Part shown: piece by piece, positions 1-7,171 of the stretch | Numbering within the stretch: the stretch's first letter is position 1 | How the letters are laid out: every line of letters begins with the position of its first letter | NCBI RefSeq assembly: GCF_001469165.1 | Contig: NZ_JABX01000004.1 | Span: 1-64,000 of the forward strand | DNA from: Thiohalocapsa sp. ML1 | Lineage (GTDB): Bacteria; Pseudomonadota; Gammaproteobacteria; Chromatiales; Chromatiaceae | DNA: 64,000 nt | Direction: 5' to 3' | Made by a program: the position numbers and the translations under genes | Notes under the pieces: model-generated | Database searches by the model: none | What the model saw: only the letters and a program-made list of their open reading frames with translations | What the model was told of the DNA's origin: nothing

Positions 1-26
1 CGACGGGCTCCAGCATCGCGCTCGAT

Positions 27-82
27 CGCGGCTAAAGCCGCTCCCACAATGCACGCGCGATCCGCCCGTGGGAGCGCTTCAT
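27..82. repeat. REP-like hairpin pair
   Basis: Two imperfect palindromes face each other. One is GCGGCTAAAGCCGC followed by TCCCAC; the other begins GTGGGAGCG. Short hairpins of this GCGGCT-AGCCGC type are common extragenic palindromes in gammaproteobacteria, and a related form builds the 34.0-34.2 kb array in this window. It lies beyond the porin terminator. Confidence 0.5.
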
Positions 83-103
83 CCGCGTCGTAGGCATGCA
101 CAA

Positions 104-130
104 CAAAAAAACGGGGCCTGATGGCCCCGT
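104..130 (-). terminator. Rho-independent terminator of the porin gene
   Basis: An eight-base-pair perfect stem (ACGGGGCC / GGCCCCGT, loop TGAT) is followed on the minus strand by a run of seven T. It sits about 45 bases after the porin stop codon, as expected for an intrinsic terminator of a strongly expressed outer-membrane protein gene. Confidence 0.88.
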
Positions 131-173
131 TTTCTTCGACCCGGTCCTTCGGGTCAGCTCGCATTGGCGAGGA

Positions 174-1736
174 TCAGAAGCTGTGGATCAGACCCAGAGA
201 GAAGGCGTTCCAGTCCGGGTTGCCGCCCACTTCGCCGCTGGTGTCGTCGCTGACGTCCGTGTAGATGGCGTAGGCCTTGGTCCGCTTGCTGAAGCTGTGA
301 TCGAAACCGACGGCCCAGGTCTCGCGGTCGCCGCCGAGATCGCTGCGGATGTTGCTGAGGCTGAGCGTGTCGCGGGTCCCACCAAAGATGCGGGTATCGT
401 CACGGTCGCGATCCACGGCACCGTACATGGCCTTGACCATGTTGTTGCCGAACGCGTAGCCGGCCTGCACCTGCCACAACTGCTGCTCTTTCGCACCCAG
501 CGCGCTGGTGGCGAACGTCACGTTGCCGTCAGGATCCACATAGCCGCGCGTCGTGTACTGCTGGCCTTCTGGCAGGTCGTCCTGCTGCTCGTAGATCGCG
601 GTCAGCGTGAAGCCGTTCCAGTCGAGCAGGCCCAGACCGATACGCCACTTGCTGTAGTCGTTGTCGACGAAGCTGCAACTTGCGGTCGGCTGGCCCGACG
701 CGGTCAAGCAGGCGCCGCTGCCGCCCAGCGAGGTGTCCTCGTCCATGTACCAGCTATTGCTGATGGACTCGTACGCAGCCGAAGCAAAGAACGGGCCGTT
801 GTTGTAGATGGCCGCCAGGGAGTAGGCCTCGAAGCTGTCGGAATCGACGCTCGGACCCTCACCGGCCGTGCTGCCGCCCGGTGCAACCGCGGCGAGTGCC
901 AACGAGAAACCGGAGAAGCTCGGCGAGATGTACGCGACGGTGTTGTCGGTGCGCAGATCATCGAAGCCGACGGTGCCGTTGTAGTCCGCGACGGTGTCGG
1001 AGAACAGGTCCAGCTTGCCGGTGGAGATCTTCATCGGCGTGTCGTGACGGCCAACCAGGAAGGTACCCCAGTCGCCGGCAAGACCGAGGAAGCTGTTGCG
1101 CATTGCGACGGGGTCGCTGCCGCTCGAGATATCGCCGTTGGTGTCGTCTAACTGCACGGCGAACTCGACCTGGTAGATGGCCTTCAGACCATTGCCCAGA
1201 TCCTCAGAGCCCTTGACGCCGACGCGGTTAGCACGGTCCTTACCCTGGCAGTAGCCCTTGCTCGAACGGCCGCTGATGCAGAAGCCGGAGAAGTTCTGCG
1301 CGCCGGTGTTGTCGATGATCGGGTTGCCGGCGGCGTCGGTCTTGATGAGCTGGATGCCCTCAAGATCAATACCTTCAACCTCGTCACGCTCAATGATGGT
1401 ACCGGGCGCCACCGCCGTCGCAGTGCCGTCAACCTCGATCCATACGGTCTCGTCCGTTGAGTTTACGAAGGAGCCGCCCTTGACCTCACCGATTAGGTCG
1501 GCATCAGGATTAACCATCGGATCGGCGCTGAATACGTCGCCGACCGTGCCATCGACGTCGTCGACACCGACGTAATTGACGGTATCCACGGTGTCATACA
1601 CCGGACCAACGGCATTGGTGACGTCCACATAATCAATGGACACATGCAGCTTGCCGTACAGGACGGCCTCTGCCAGGGCGGCGGTCGGCGCGGCGACTGC
1701 CGCGGCGACTGCCAGAGTAAGGAGCTTCTTGTTCAT
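174..1736 (-). CDS. Outer-membrane porin, acidic, with extended N-terminal region
   Basis: A general diffusion porin forming a beta-barrel in the outer membrane. The start chosen is the ATG giving a classic signal peptide (MNKKLLTLAVAAAVAAP, cleavage near ALAEA), with a purine-rich GGAGAG ribosome site just upstream; a longer upstream extension lacks signal character. The protein is 520 residues and ends in a terminal Phe (GLIHSF), the usual outer-membrane assembly signal. Porin-type segments such as YQVEFAVQLDD, LGLAGDWGTFLVGRHDTPMK and GYAFGNNMVKAMYG are visible. Family members are usually 350-420 residues; the excess is an Asp/Val-rich insertion of about 110 residues (roughly 33-145). The acidic composition fits a salt-adapted organism. 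Single-gene unit with its own terminator. Confidence 0.88.
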   Translation of the reverse strand: MNKKLLTLAVAAAVAAPTAALAEAVLYGKLHVSIDYVDVTNAVGPVYDTVDTVNYVGVDDVDGTVGDVFSADPMVNPDADLIGEVKGGSFVNSTDETVWIEVDGTATAVAPGTIIERDEVEGIDLEGIQLIKTDAAGNPIIDNTGAQNFSGFCISGRSSKGYCQGKDRANRVGVKGSEDLGNGLKAIYQVEFAVQLDDTNGDISSGSDPVAMRNSFLGLAGDWGTFLVGRHDTPMKISTGKLDLFSDTVADYNGTVGFDDLRTDNTVAYISPSFSGFSLALAAVAPGGSTAGEGPSVDSDSFEAYSLAAIYNNGPFFASAAYESISNSWYMDEDTSLGGSGACLTASGQPTASCSFVDNDYSKWRIGLGLLDWNGFTLTAIYEQQDDLPEGQQYTTRGYVDPDGNVTFATSALGAKEQQLWQVQAGYAFGNNMVKAMYGAVDRDRDDTRIFGGTRDTLSLSNIRSDLGGDRETWAVGFDHSFSKRTKAYAIYTDVSDDTSGEVGGNPDWNAFSLGLIHSF

Positions 1737-2451
1737 GCTGCTCTCCGCTGTTGTGAAAAACACTAAAGACCGCGCACGCTGACGCAATCACGTCATGCAT
1801 TCGGAATACTAGACCAGGATGCGACATGGGGCAACCTGTTTTTTTGAAAAAAGCGACAACCCAAAAGGTATGTTGCTTATATGTGACACGGAGGGGAAGG
1901 GCCGAGGGCCGAGAAGGAGGAGGCCGCAGCCCGGCTGACGCTGGCTGCCCCGGGTACGCCGGACTGATCCGGCTCTTCCCGGGTGCGCCGGATTCATCCG
2001 GCTCTTCCCGGGTGCGCCGGACTGATCCGGCTCTTCCCGGGTGCGCCGGATTTATCCGGCTCTTCAGCGGCACGGTTCGGGCAAGAACAGCGAAACGTTG
2101 CGAGTATGCAACGCCAAGCCTGCGCGCCCTGCGGCGGCAGGCCGCCCGCGGCTGCAGCCAGCGGCGGCAACAACGGCCGTTGCGAGGCCTAGATTGCTTG
2201 GGGGCGCAGGCTGTTTGCAGATGACACCGCATCCCCCAGCGGCAGCAGCTCCGCAATCCGAACGCCGCGCAGGGACTGTCGCCGCATCTCCACGGCGATG
2301 GCAACGCCTTGCCACTCCGCGTCGCGTGGCAATACCTCGCCGCCCCTTTGGCGTTGACAGGCGTTGCCGGTCAGCACCAGCATGTCGCCTGCGGCGCGCT
2401 CCACAATGCGGCGGACGGTCGTCAGCCCGTGGTGGCCGGAACGATGTGACA
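1737..2451. other. Gene-poor spacer between porin and tRNA-Gln
   Basis: It holds the porin leader, a short GGCCGAG-type repeat near 1895-1912, the four-unit 29-bp hairpin array at 1952-2067, and about 380 bases with only weak open frames. A minus-strand frame of 87 codons (2189-2452) has mixed composition and no recognisable motif; it may be a gene remnant but is not called. Confidence 0.5.
1952..2067. repeat. 29-bp tandem hairpin array, four units
   Basis: Four consecutive units begin with GGGTGCGCCGG (first GGGTACGCCGG) at 1952, 1981, 2010 and 2039. Each carries the palindrome GCCGGA-N4-TCCGGC followed by TCTTCCCG. The loop bases vary (CTGA, TTCA, CTGA, TTTA) while the stems are preserved, which is what selection on, or copying of, a folded unit would leave. 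No spacer sequences are present, so it is not a CRISPR array. Confidence 0.85.
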
Positions 2452-2477
2452 CAAGAAAGCCCGCGACAGCGCGGGCT
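2452..2477 (-). terminator. Intrinsic terminator of tRNA-Gln
   Basis: On the minus strand a seven-pair GC stem (GCCCGCG / CGCGGGC, loop CTGT) is followed by TTTCTTGT, a few bases after the tRNA 3' end. Confidence 0.8.
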
Positions 2478-2482
2478 TGAAT

Positions 2483-2556
2483 TGGCTGGGGGACTAGGAT
2501 TCGAACCTAGGTTGACGGAGTCAGAGTCCGTAGTCCTGCCGCTAGACGATCCCCCA
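2483..2556 (-). tRNA. tRNA-Gln (anticodon CTG)
   Basis: The minus strand folds into a 74-base cloverleaf with the 3' CCA encoded. The acceptor stem is TGGGGGA paired with TCCCCCA, discriminator G. The anticodon arm is ACGGA-CTCTGAC-TCCGT, giving anticodon CUG for codon CAG. The T arm contains GGTTCGAATCC and the D loop AGCGGCAGGAC. It is a lone tRNA followed by its own terminator. No integrase gene or repeated 3' end is nearby, so there is no sign of its use as an insertion site. Confidence 0.95.
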
Positions 2557-2564
2557 AGTGAAAC

Positions 2565-2597
2565 AGGTGCTAGGTGCTAGGTGCTAGGTGCTAGGTG
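2565..2597. repeat. CTAG heptad array (GGTGCTA units)
   Basis: Four to five direct copies of GGTGCTA. The array supplies the stop codon (TAG) of the four-helix-bundle gene read from the minus strand. An inverted array lies at the other end of that gene. Confidence 0.9.
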
Positions 2598-2982
2598 GCG
2601 CATTTTCGACTTGTTTCAGGTCGCTGAAGCGCTTGATTAATCCTCCGAGCATGGCGCCTATCTCCTCCAGCTCTCGGAGCAGCGGCGTCGCTTGGGAGCG
2701 ATCGACCAAGGCCGCTTCGATCCCAATCAGAAGCTGTGTCCAGCACTCCGCGCAGGAGCCTTTCGCCACCCTTAAGAACTGGCACCTTTCCCGCACATAG
2801 TCACGCTCGTATCCCTCAGCGATGTTCGAAGCAATCGACAGCGCCGAGCGCGTGATCTGATTTCGAAAGCCGCTGTCCCTGCACCCCGTTGTCAGCGCGT
2901 ACATCTGAACGGAAAGTCGGCACGCCCGCTTCCAGACCTCGAGACTGCGCAATAGCTGCAAGGTCCTAGCACCTAGCACCAA
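2584..2982 (-). CDS. Four-helix-bundle protein (S23/IVS-type family)
   Basis: A small helical protein of the family first seen in intervening sequences of 23S rRNA genes and also found as free genes; its cellular role is not established. Recognisable features are LRSLEVWKRACRLSVQMY near the start, then the hallmark RNQITRSALSIASNIAEGYE around residues 40-60, and a C-terminal helix EELEEIGAMLGGLIKRF. Length, 132 residues, is normal. The start is uncertain: the frame opens with TTG inside a CTAG heptad array, with GTG one codon later and TTG further in. The stop codon also lies inside a heptad array. It is bracketed by these inverted arrays between tRNA-Gln and rpsI, and may be an inserted cassette. 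Confidence 0.75.
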   Translation of the reverse strand: MVLGARTLQLLRSLEVWKRACRLSVQMYALTTGCRDSGFRNQITRSALSIASNIAEGYERDYVRERCQFLRVAKGSCAECWTQLLIGIEAALVDRSQATPLLRELEEIGAMLGGLIKRFSDLKQVENAPPST

Positions 2983-2995
2983 GCACCTAGCTCCT
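2963..2995. repeat. CTAG heptad array (inverted, TAGCACC units)
   Basis: Degenerate copies of CTAGCACC and CTAGCTCC, inverted relative to the array at 2565. It lies immediately after the rpsI stop codon and overlaps the start region of the four-helix-bundle gene. Confidence 0.88.
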
Positions 2996-2997
2996 GA

Positions 2998-3387
2998 TTA
3001 GCGCTTCGAGTACTGCGGTGCCTTGCGCGCCTTGTGCAGGCCGACCTTCTTGCGCTCGACCTCGCGGGCGTCGCGGGTCAGGAAGCCGGCGCGGCGCAGC
3101 GGGGAGCGCAGGTTTTCGTCGTACTGGACCAGTGCGCGGGCGATGCCGTGGCGGATGGCGCCGGCTTGGCCGGTGGTGCCGCCGCCGACGACGGTGGCGC
3201 GTACATCGACGCGCTCGCCGAGGTTGACGGCCTCCAGTGCCTGGCGCACGACCATGCGCGCGGTCTCGCGGCCGAAGAACAGGTCGAGGTCGCGATTGTT
3301 GACGGTGACGCGGCCGCTGCCGACGCTGAGAAAGACCCGCGCGGAGGCGCTCTTGCGGCGTCCGGTGGCGTAGTGGATGTCCGGCAT
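2998..3387 (-). CDS. rpsI: 30S ribosomal protein S9
   Basis: A component of the small ribosomal subunit whose C-terminal tail reaches the P-site tRNA. The 129-residue product starts [20 protein letters not shown], contains [19 protein letters not shown] in the middle and ends [11 protein letters not shown], the highly conserved tail. The ATG at 3387 is chosen because upstream sequence in the frame is not conserved. It follows rplM with a 55-base gap, the standard rplM-rpsI operon. Confidence 0.97.
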   Translation of the reverse strand: MPDIHYATGRRKSASARVFLSVGSGRVTVNNRDLDLFFGRETARMVVRQALEAVNLGERVDVRATVVGGGTTGQAGAIRHGIARALVQYDENLRSPLRRAGFLTRDAREVERKKVGLHKARKAPQYSKR

Positions 3388-3442
3388 AGTCCTAGGTGTC
3401 CGAATAGAAATGATGCTTGCGCCGGTCGGCCCGCGTCGGGGC

Positions 3443-3871
3443 TCAGACCTCGAGCGGCTCTGGCTGCTGCGCCTGGTGACGGTGCTCGGGGCCGGCGAAG
3501 ACCTTGAGCTTCTTGAACATCGCACGCCCCAGCGGACCGCGCGGCAGCATGCCCTTGACGGCCGCCTGGATCACCCGCTCAGGGTGCTCGTCGAGCATCT
3601 GTTGGAGGGTGCGGGATTTGAGGTTGCCGACGTAACCGGTGTGGCGGTAGTACATCTTGTCGGCCAGCTTGTTGCCGGTGACGCGCACCTTTTCGGCGTT
3701 GACGACGACCATGTAGTCGCCGGTGTCCACATGCGGCGTGTACTGCGGCTTGTGCTTGCCCCGCAGGCGGCGGGCGAGCTCGGTGGCGAGCCGGCCCAGC
3801 GTCTTGCCGTCGGCATCGACGAGATACCAGCTCCGCCGCACTGACGCAGGCTTTGCGCTCTCTGTGCTCAT
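3443..3871 (-). CDS. rplM: 50S ribosomal protein L13
   Basis: An early-assembling protein of the large ribosomal subunit, first gene of the rplM-rpsI operon. The 142-residue product shows [57 protein letters not shown] and [23 protein letters not shown]. The usual C-terminus after HRHQAQQPE is present with a short PLEV extension. The start ATG is preceded by a GGAGCG-type site. In many proteobacteria the untranslated leader of this operon mediates autoregulation by L13; the leader here is long and repeat-bearing, but no specific fold was identified. Confidence 0.97.
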   Translation of the reverse strand: MSTESAKPASVRRSWYLVDADGKTLGRLATELARRLRGKHKPQYTPHVDTGDYMVVVNAEKVRVTGNKLADKMYYRHTGYVGNLKSRTLQQMLDEHPERVIQAAVKGMLPRGPLGRAMFKKLKVFAGPEHRHQAQQPEPLEV

Positions 3872-4068
3872 GTCCGTCGCTCCAAGAAAACCGTTCCGAG
3901 AAATGGGCGCCGCCGGCAGATCGCAGGGAGTCCGGCGCGCGTGATGATCGCTATGAGGCCCCGGTGCGGCGGCACAGCACGACGCGCGCCACGAAGCCCG
4001 AGAAAGCCGCGCATCATACCCGAAGCGCTTCGCCCGCCGCAATACTCGGCAACGCAATCGACCCCCTT

Positions 4069-4084
4069 TTGCAGATGAGTCAAG
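4069..4084 (+). repeat. GATGAGTCAAG dispersed element, copy 1
   Basis: TTGCAGATGAGTCAAG, one of five copies in the window. Like two of the others, it is followed within about 25 bases by a GGCCGAG heptad array. Confidence 0.75.
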
Positions 4085-4107
4085 CTTCGCGGCGACACGA
4101 GGCAAAA

Positions 4108-4171
4108 GGGCCGAGGGCCAAGGGAGCCCGCCTTGGCCCTCGGCCCTCGGCCCTCGGCCCTCGGCCCTTGG
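4108..4171. repeat. Inverted GGCCGAG heptad array
   Basis: GGGCCGA/GGGCCAA units are followed after a short loop by CCTTGGC and four CCTCGGC units, so the transcript can fold into a long GC hairpin. Seven loci in the window carry this kind of array. Confidence 0.85.
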
Positions 4172-4250
4172 TTGCTCTCGCTGTCGTCAGCGAGAGTCCA
4201 CGGCAGACGACAACGACAAGGCTGACACGGCCTCGGTCTGCGCTGCGGCA

Positions 4251-4577
4251 CTAGCCCGGCAGTCGCAGCCGCTCGACCACCTCGCCGCCGATCAGGTGGC
4301 TTTGCAGGATATCTTCGAGGTCCTCGGTGTCAACGTAGGTGTACCAGGTGCCCTCCGGATAGACGACGACCACGGGGCCTTCGCTGCACCGATCCAGACA
4401 ACCCGCGTTGTTGATACGCACCCCGCCGGGGCCGGCAAGCCCAAGCGCCTTGGTGCGTTGCTTGAGGTAGTCGCGGGAGGCCTGCGCACCGCATTGGCCG
4501 CAGCACTGCCGGCCTTCCTCGCGGACATTGGTGCACAGAAAGACGTGGTACTTGTAATACGGCGTCGGTGTGGACAT
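4251..4577 (-). CDS. Thioredoxin-like [2Fe-2S] ferredoxin
   Basis: A 108-residue soluble electron carrier of the thioredoxin-fold [2Fe-2S] family. The ligand pattern is visible: an N-terminal FLCTNVREEGRQCCGQCG with the first cysteines near residues 14 and 25-29, and a second pair in INNAGCLDRCSEGP. The C-terminal half has VVVYPEGTWYTYVDTEDLEDILQSHL, typical of the family. The internal ATG (MSTPTPYYKYHVF) is the start because family members begin just before the HVFLC strand. It is transcribed away from the GlcF-like gene. The two redox genes may share a control region, but no electron-transfer partnership is shown by the sequence. Confidence 0.88.
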   Translation of the reverse strand: MSTPTPYYKYHVFLCTNVREEGRQCCGQCGAQASRDYLKQRTKALGLAGPGGVRINNAGCLDRCSEGPVVVVYPEGTWYTYVDTEDLEDILQSHLIGGEVVERLRLPG

Positions 4578-4770
4578 GGTGTCGCGCTCTCCATCGGCGC
4601 TGTCGCTCGCTGTGTTGGACACTGGCGTCGCACAATGGCGCCCCCCGGCTGCCGAACCAAGCCGGATGCCGCAACGCGGCCGATGTCATCGACGCCGGGC
4701 GCATCGCCGCGCATCCTCCGCCTTCACCAACCCGCTGCCGCCCCGCACCAGACCTTGGACGATCAGGACC

Positions 4771-6003
4771 TTGGACGATCAGGAGCTCCTTCGCCTCGCC
4801 GACCAGTGCGTCAAGTGCGGACTGTGTCTGCCGCATTGCCCGACCTTTCGGCTTGCCCATCACGAGGCCGACTCGCCGCGGGGGCGCATCGCGCTGATCC
4901 AGGGCCTCATCGGCGGCCAGCTCGCCGAGAGCGCGCGCCTGGCGGCCCATCTCGACGGCTGCCTGGAATGCCGCGCCTGCGAGGTCGCCTGCCCGTCGCT
5001 GGTGCAGTTTGGCAAGCTGATGGACGCGGCGCGGGCGGAGCGCGTCGCGCGGCTGCCGGCGCCGGCGCGCTGGTGGCGCCGCACGCGGCTCGATCTGCTG
5101 AGCAGCGGGCGCACGCTGCCGCTGCTCACGGCGCTGGCCGCGGTGTATCGGGGGCTTCGCGTCGGCGCGCTCGCGCGGTCGGCGGGGCTGCTCGGCCGGC
5201 CTCGGCTGCTGGTGCTGCATGGCCTCGCGGCGCGCCTGCGCCGGCCCGCGCCGGTGGACGCCGGTGCGTCCGCCGCCGGCACGGCCGCCGCGCCGCCCAT
5301 CGCGCTCTTTCTCGGCTGTGTCGCCCGCGCACTGGAGCCCGACGTCATGCAGGCCGCGCAGCGCGTATTCACCGCGCTCGGCATCCCGGTGACGGTGCCG
5401 GCGGGCCAGGGCTGCTGCGGCGCAATGCACCGGCACAACGGCTTCCCGGACGCCGCGGACGGGCTGCTCGCGCACAACCGCACGGCGTTCGGCGATGCGA
5501 CCGTGGTCGGGGGGGCGAGCGCCTGTGTTGCGGAATTGCAGCTCGCGCTGCCGGCCGTCGAGCTGTGCCGGGCGCTGCTGGATGTGCCTTGGCCCGCGAC
5601 GGCGGCGCTGGCACCGCTCGACGGCACCGTGGCCGTGCACGAGCCCTGCTCGCACCGCAACCAACTGCGCGACACCGTCGCCGTGTACGCACTGCTCGGG
5701 CGCATCCCGGGGCTTAAGGTCGTGCCCCTGCCTGGCAACGACACTTGCTGCGGCGCGGCGGGCACCTATCTGTTGGACCATCCGGAGACGGCGCTCGCCC
5801 TCGCCGATGCCAAGGTCGCCGCGTTGTCGGCGCTCCGCCCGCGCTGGCTCGCGACGACGAACACGGGCTGCGCCGCTCACCTGGCGGCAGCGGCCACCGC
5901 CGCGGGGCTTGATGTCGAGGTGCTGCACCCGGTGCAGTTGCTGGACATCGCATTGAAACAAGGGCCGAGGGCCGAGGGCCGAGGAGGGCTCCCTCGGCCC
6001 TAG
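4771..6003 (+). CDS. GlcF-like iron-sulfur protein (glycolate-oxidase/heterodisulfide-reductase type)
   Basis: Two [4Fe-4S] ferredoxin motifs lie near the N-terminus (CVKCGLCLPHCP and CLECRACEVACP), followed by two CCG domains that carry CCGAMHRHNG and CCGAAGTYLLDHP. This is the architecture of the Fe-S subunit of glycolate oxidase and related quinone-linked oxidoreductases (about 400 residues). No GlcD/GlcE partner is adjacent, so the substrate is not known. No in-frame ATG stands close to the conserved start. TTG at 4771 fits the family and follows an AGGA box; a 16-base direct repeat (ACCTTGGACGATCAGG) surrounds it, so the exact start is uncertain. The C-terminus runs into a GGCCGAG array, which encodes the last ten or so residues. 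Confidence 0.78.
   Translation: MDDQELLRLADQCVKCGLCLPHCPTFRLAHHEADSPRGRIALIQGLIGGQLAESARLAAHLDGCLECRACEVACPSLVQFGKLMDAARAERVARLPAPARWWRRTRLDLLSSGRTLPLLTALAAVYRGLRVGALARSAGLLGRPRLLVLHGLAARLRRPAPVDAGASAAGTAAAPPIALFLGCVARALEPDVMQAAQRVFTALGIPVTVPAGQGCCGAMHRHNGFPDAADGLLAHNRTAFGDATVVGGASACVAELQLALPAVELCRALLDVPWPATAALAPLDGTVAVHEPCSHRNQLRDTVAVYALLGRIPGLKVVPLPGNDTCCGAAGTYLLDHPETALALADAKVAALSALRPRWLATTNTGCAAHLAAAATAAGLDVEVLHPVQLLDIALKQGPRAEGRGGLPRP
5961..6003. repeat. Inverted GGCCGAG heptad array overlapping a gene end
   Basis: Three GGGCCGA units are followed by GAGGGCTCCCTCGGCCC. The array encodes the C-terminal residues and stop of the GlcF-like protein, showing that arrays can invade coding ends. 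Confidence 0.85.
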
Positions 6004-6020
6004 CCGGGCCGGGCACGGCC

Positions 6021-6117
6021 GGAGAGCCGACCTCCAGGTCGGCTCCGCAGTTGCGACAGCAGTGCATCCCGCTCTGTGGCCGTGTTGACCTGGAGGTCAA
6101 CACTCCAGTCAACGCCC
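6021..6117 (+). repeat. ~95-bp dispersed two-hairpin element, copy A
   Basis: Starts GGAGAGCCGACCTCCAGGTC and ends near CACTCCAGTCAACGC. It contains two perfect palindromes, GCCGACCTCCAGGTCGGC and TTGACCTGGAGGTCAA, joined by a conserved linker with CGACAGCAG and ATCCCGCTCTGTGGCCG. Copies B and C are at 11330 and 21092 in the same orientation. Confidence 0.88.
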
Positions 6118-6206
6118 GTCAACACCGCGAACGTTCGATTACGACCACGATTACGACCACGATTATGACGACGAAACCACGGTCTCCGAGGTCGCCCCGT
6201 TCGAAA

Positions 6207-6224
6207 CTTGACTCATCTGCAAGC
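6207..6224 (-). repeat. GATGAGTCAAG dispersed element, copy 2
   Basis: Read on the minus strand as GCTTGCAGATGAGTCAAG. Exact in the 16-base core relative to copies 1 and 3. Confidence 0.75.
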
Positions 6225-6276
6225 ATTTGGCGTCGCCAAGCAATCTAGGGCGCAACACGCCCGGAGGCGTTCTTCT

Positions 6277-6463
6277 TTCAAACTTCACCCTTCAAACTTC
6301 ACCCTTTTCCTCCCTTCACCCTTCAAACTTCACCCTTTTCCTCCCTTCACCCTTCAAACTTCACCCTTTTCCTACCTTCACCCTTCAAACTTCACCCTTT
6401 TCCTCCCTTCACCCTTCAAACTTCACCCTTTTCCTCCCTTCACGCTTCAAACTTCAAACTTCT
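6277..6463. repeat. 31-bp pyrimidine-rich tandem array upstream of coq7
   Basis: Units begin with TTCAAACTTCACCC at 6291, 6322, 6353, 6384, 6415 and 6446, an exact 31-base period, with partial units at both ends. The unit is built from TTCAAAC/TTCACCC heptads plus TTTTCCTCC. The top strand is more than 80% pyrimidine. A related heptad set lies in the hisB-hisA spacer. Confidence 0.92.
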
Positions 6464-6474
6464 GGTAAGCCAGC

Positions 6475-7119
6475 ATGACAACCCGCGACTACACCCACCT
6501 CGACCAACTCCTGATGAGCTTCGACTCGGCGCTGCGCACGGTGTTCGGCCGCCCGCGGGTCACGGAGCGCGCGAATCCCGCCGAGCAGTTTGCGGATGTC
6601 GATCTGAGCGACGATGAGCGCCGGCACGTAGGCGGCCTGATGCGGGTGAATCACACCGGTGAGGTCTGTGCCCAGGCGCTGTATCAGGGGCAGGCGCTGA
6701 CGGCGCGGCTCGCCGAGGTCCGCGCGAGCCTGGAGCGCTCCGCGCAGGAGGAGAACGACCACCTGGCCTGGTGCGAGCAGCGGCTGCAAGAGCTCGGCAC
6801 CCGCAAGAGCCTGATGAACCCGCTCTGGTACGCGGGCTCCTTCGCGATGGGCGCCGCGGCCGGCCTGGCCGGGGACAAGTGGAGTCTGGGCTTCGTCGTC
6901 GAGACCGAGCGGCAGGTGGAGGATCACCTCGACGACCACCTGGCGCAGGTGCCGAGCGACGATCAGCGCACCCGCGCCATCCTGATGCAGATGAAAGCGG
7001 ACGAGATCCACCACGCCGACGTCGCCCACGCCGCCGGCGGCGCGCCGCTGCCGGCGCCCGTCAAGATCGCGATGAAGACGGTGTCGAAGGTGATGACCCG
7101 CGGGGCTTACTGGATCTGA
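6475..7119 (+). CDS. coq7: Ubiquinone biosynthesis hydroxylase Coq7 (di-iron)
   Basis: Hydroxylates 2-polyprenyl-3-methyl-6-methoxy-1,4-benzoquinone in ubiquinone synthesis, at the inner membrane face. In many gammaproteobacteria it takes the place of the flavoprotein UbiF. The 214-residue product carries the ferritin-like di-iron ligands: Glu63 in RVNHTGEV, Glu93 and His96 in [10 protein letters not shown], Glu145 in [12 protein letters not shown], and Glu177 with His180 in [12 protein letters not shown] membrane-facing segment [16 protein letters not shown] lies mid-protein. It is a single gene whose promoter region is occupied by the 31-bp array. Confidence 0.95.
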   Translation: MTTRDYTHLDQLLMSFDSALRTVFGRPRVTERANPAEQFADVDLSDDERRHVGGLMRVNHTGEVCAQALYQGQALTARLAEVRASLERSAQEENDHLAWCEQRLQELGTRKSLMNPLWYAGSFAMGAAAGLAGDKWSLGFVVETERQVEDHLDDHLAQVPSDDQRTRAILMQMKADEIHHADVAHAAGGAPLPAPVKIAMKTVSKVMTRGAYWI

Positions 7120-7171
7120 CCCCGCCGCCGGGCCGCGGCGGCCCGGGCGATCGATGGCCGCGGCGGCGCCG

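Larger units (their letters stand above)
3872..4250. other. Spacer upstream of rplM with repeat elements
   Basis: Contains the rplM leader and promoter region (not resolved), one GATGAGTCAAG element at 4069-4084 and, directly after it, a large inverted GGCCGAG heptad array at 4108-4171. No convincing gene is seen. Confidence 0.6.
6004..6474. other. Repeat-filled spacer upstream of coq7
   Basis: Contains, in order, copy A of the ~95-bp dispersed element (6021-6117), a short ATTACGACCACG repeat, an inverted GATGAGTCAAG element (6207-6224), and the 31-bp pyrimidine-rich array (6277-6463) that ends ten bases before coq7. No gene is supported. Confidence 0.75.

Noticed and set aside
1826-2224. 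Repeat-encoded proteins across the 29-bp array
   Set aside because: The frame merely reads the tandem repeat; it has no start context or non-repeat domain.
2483-2556. tRNA-Gln as an integration site of a genomic island
   Set aside because: No integrase gene, no repeated tRNA 3' end and no flanking island genes are visible.
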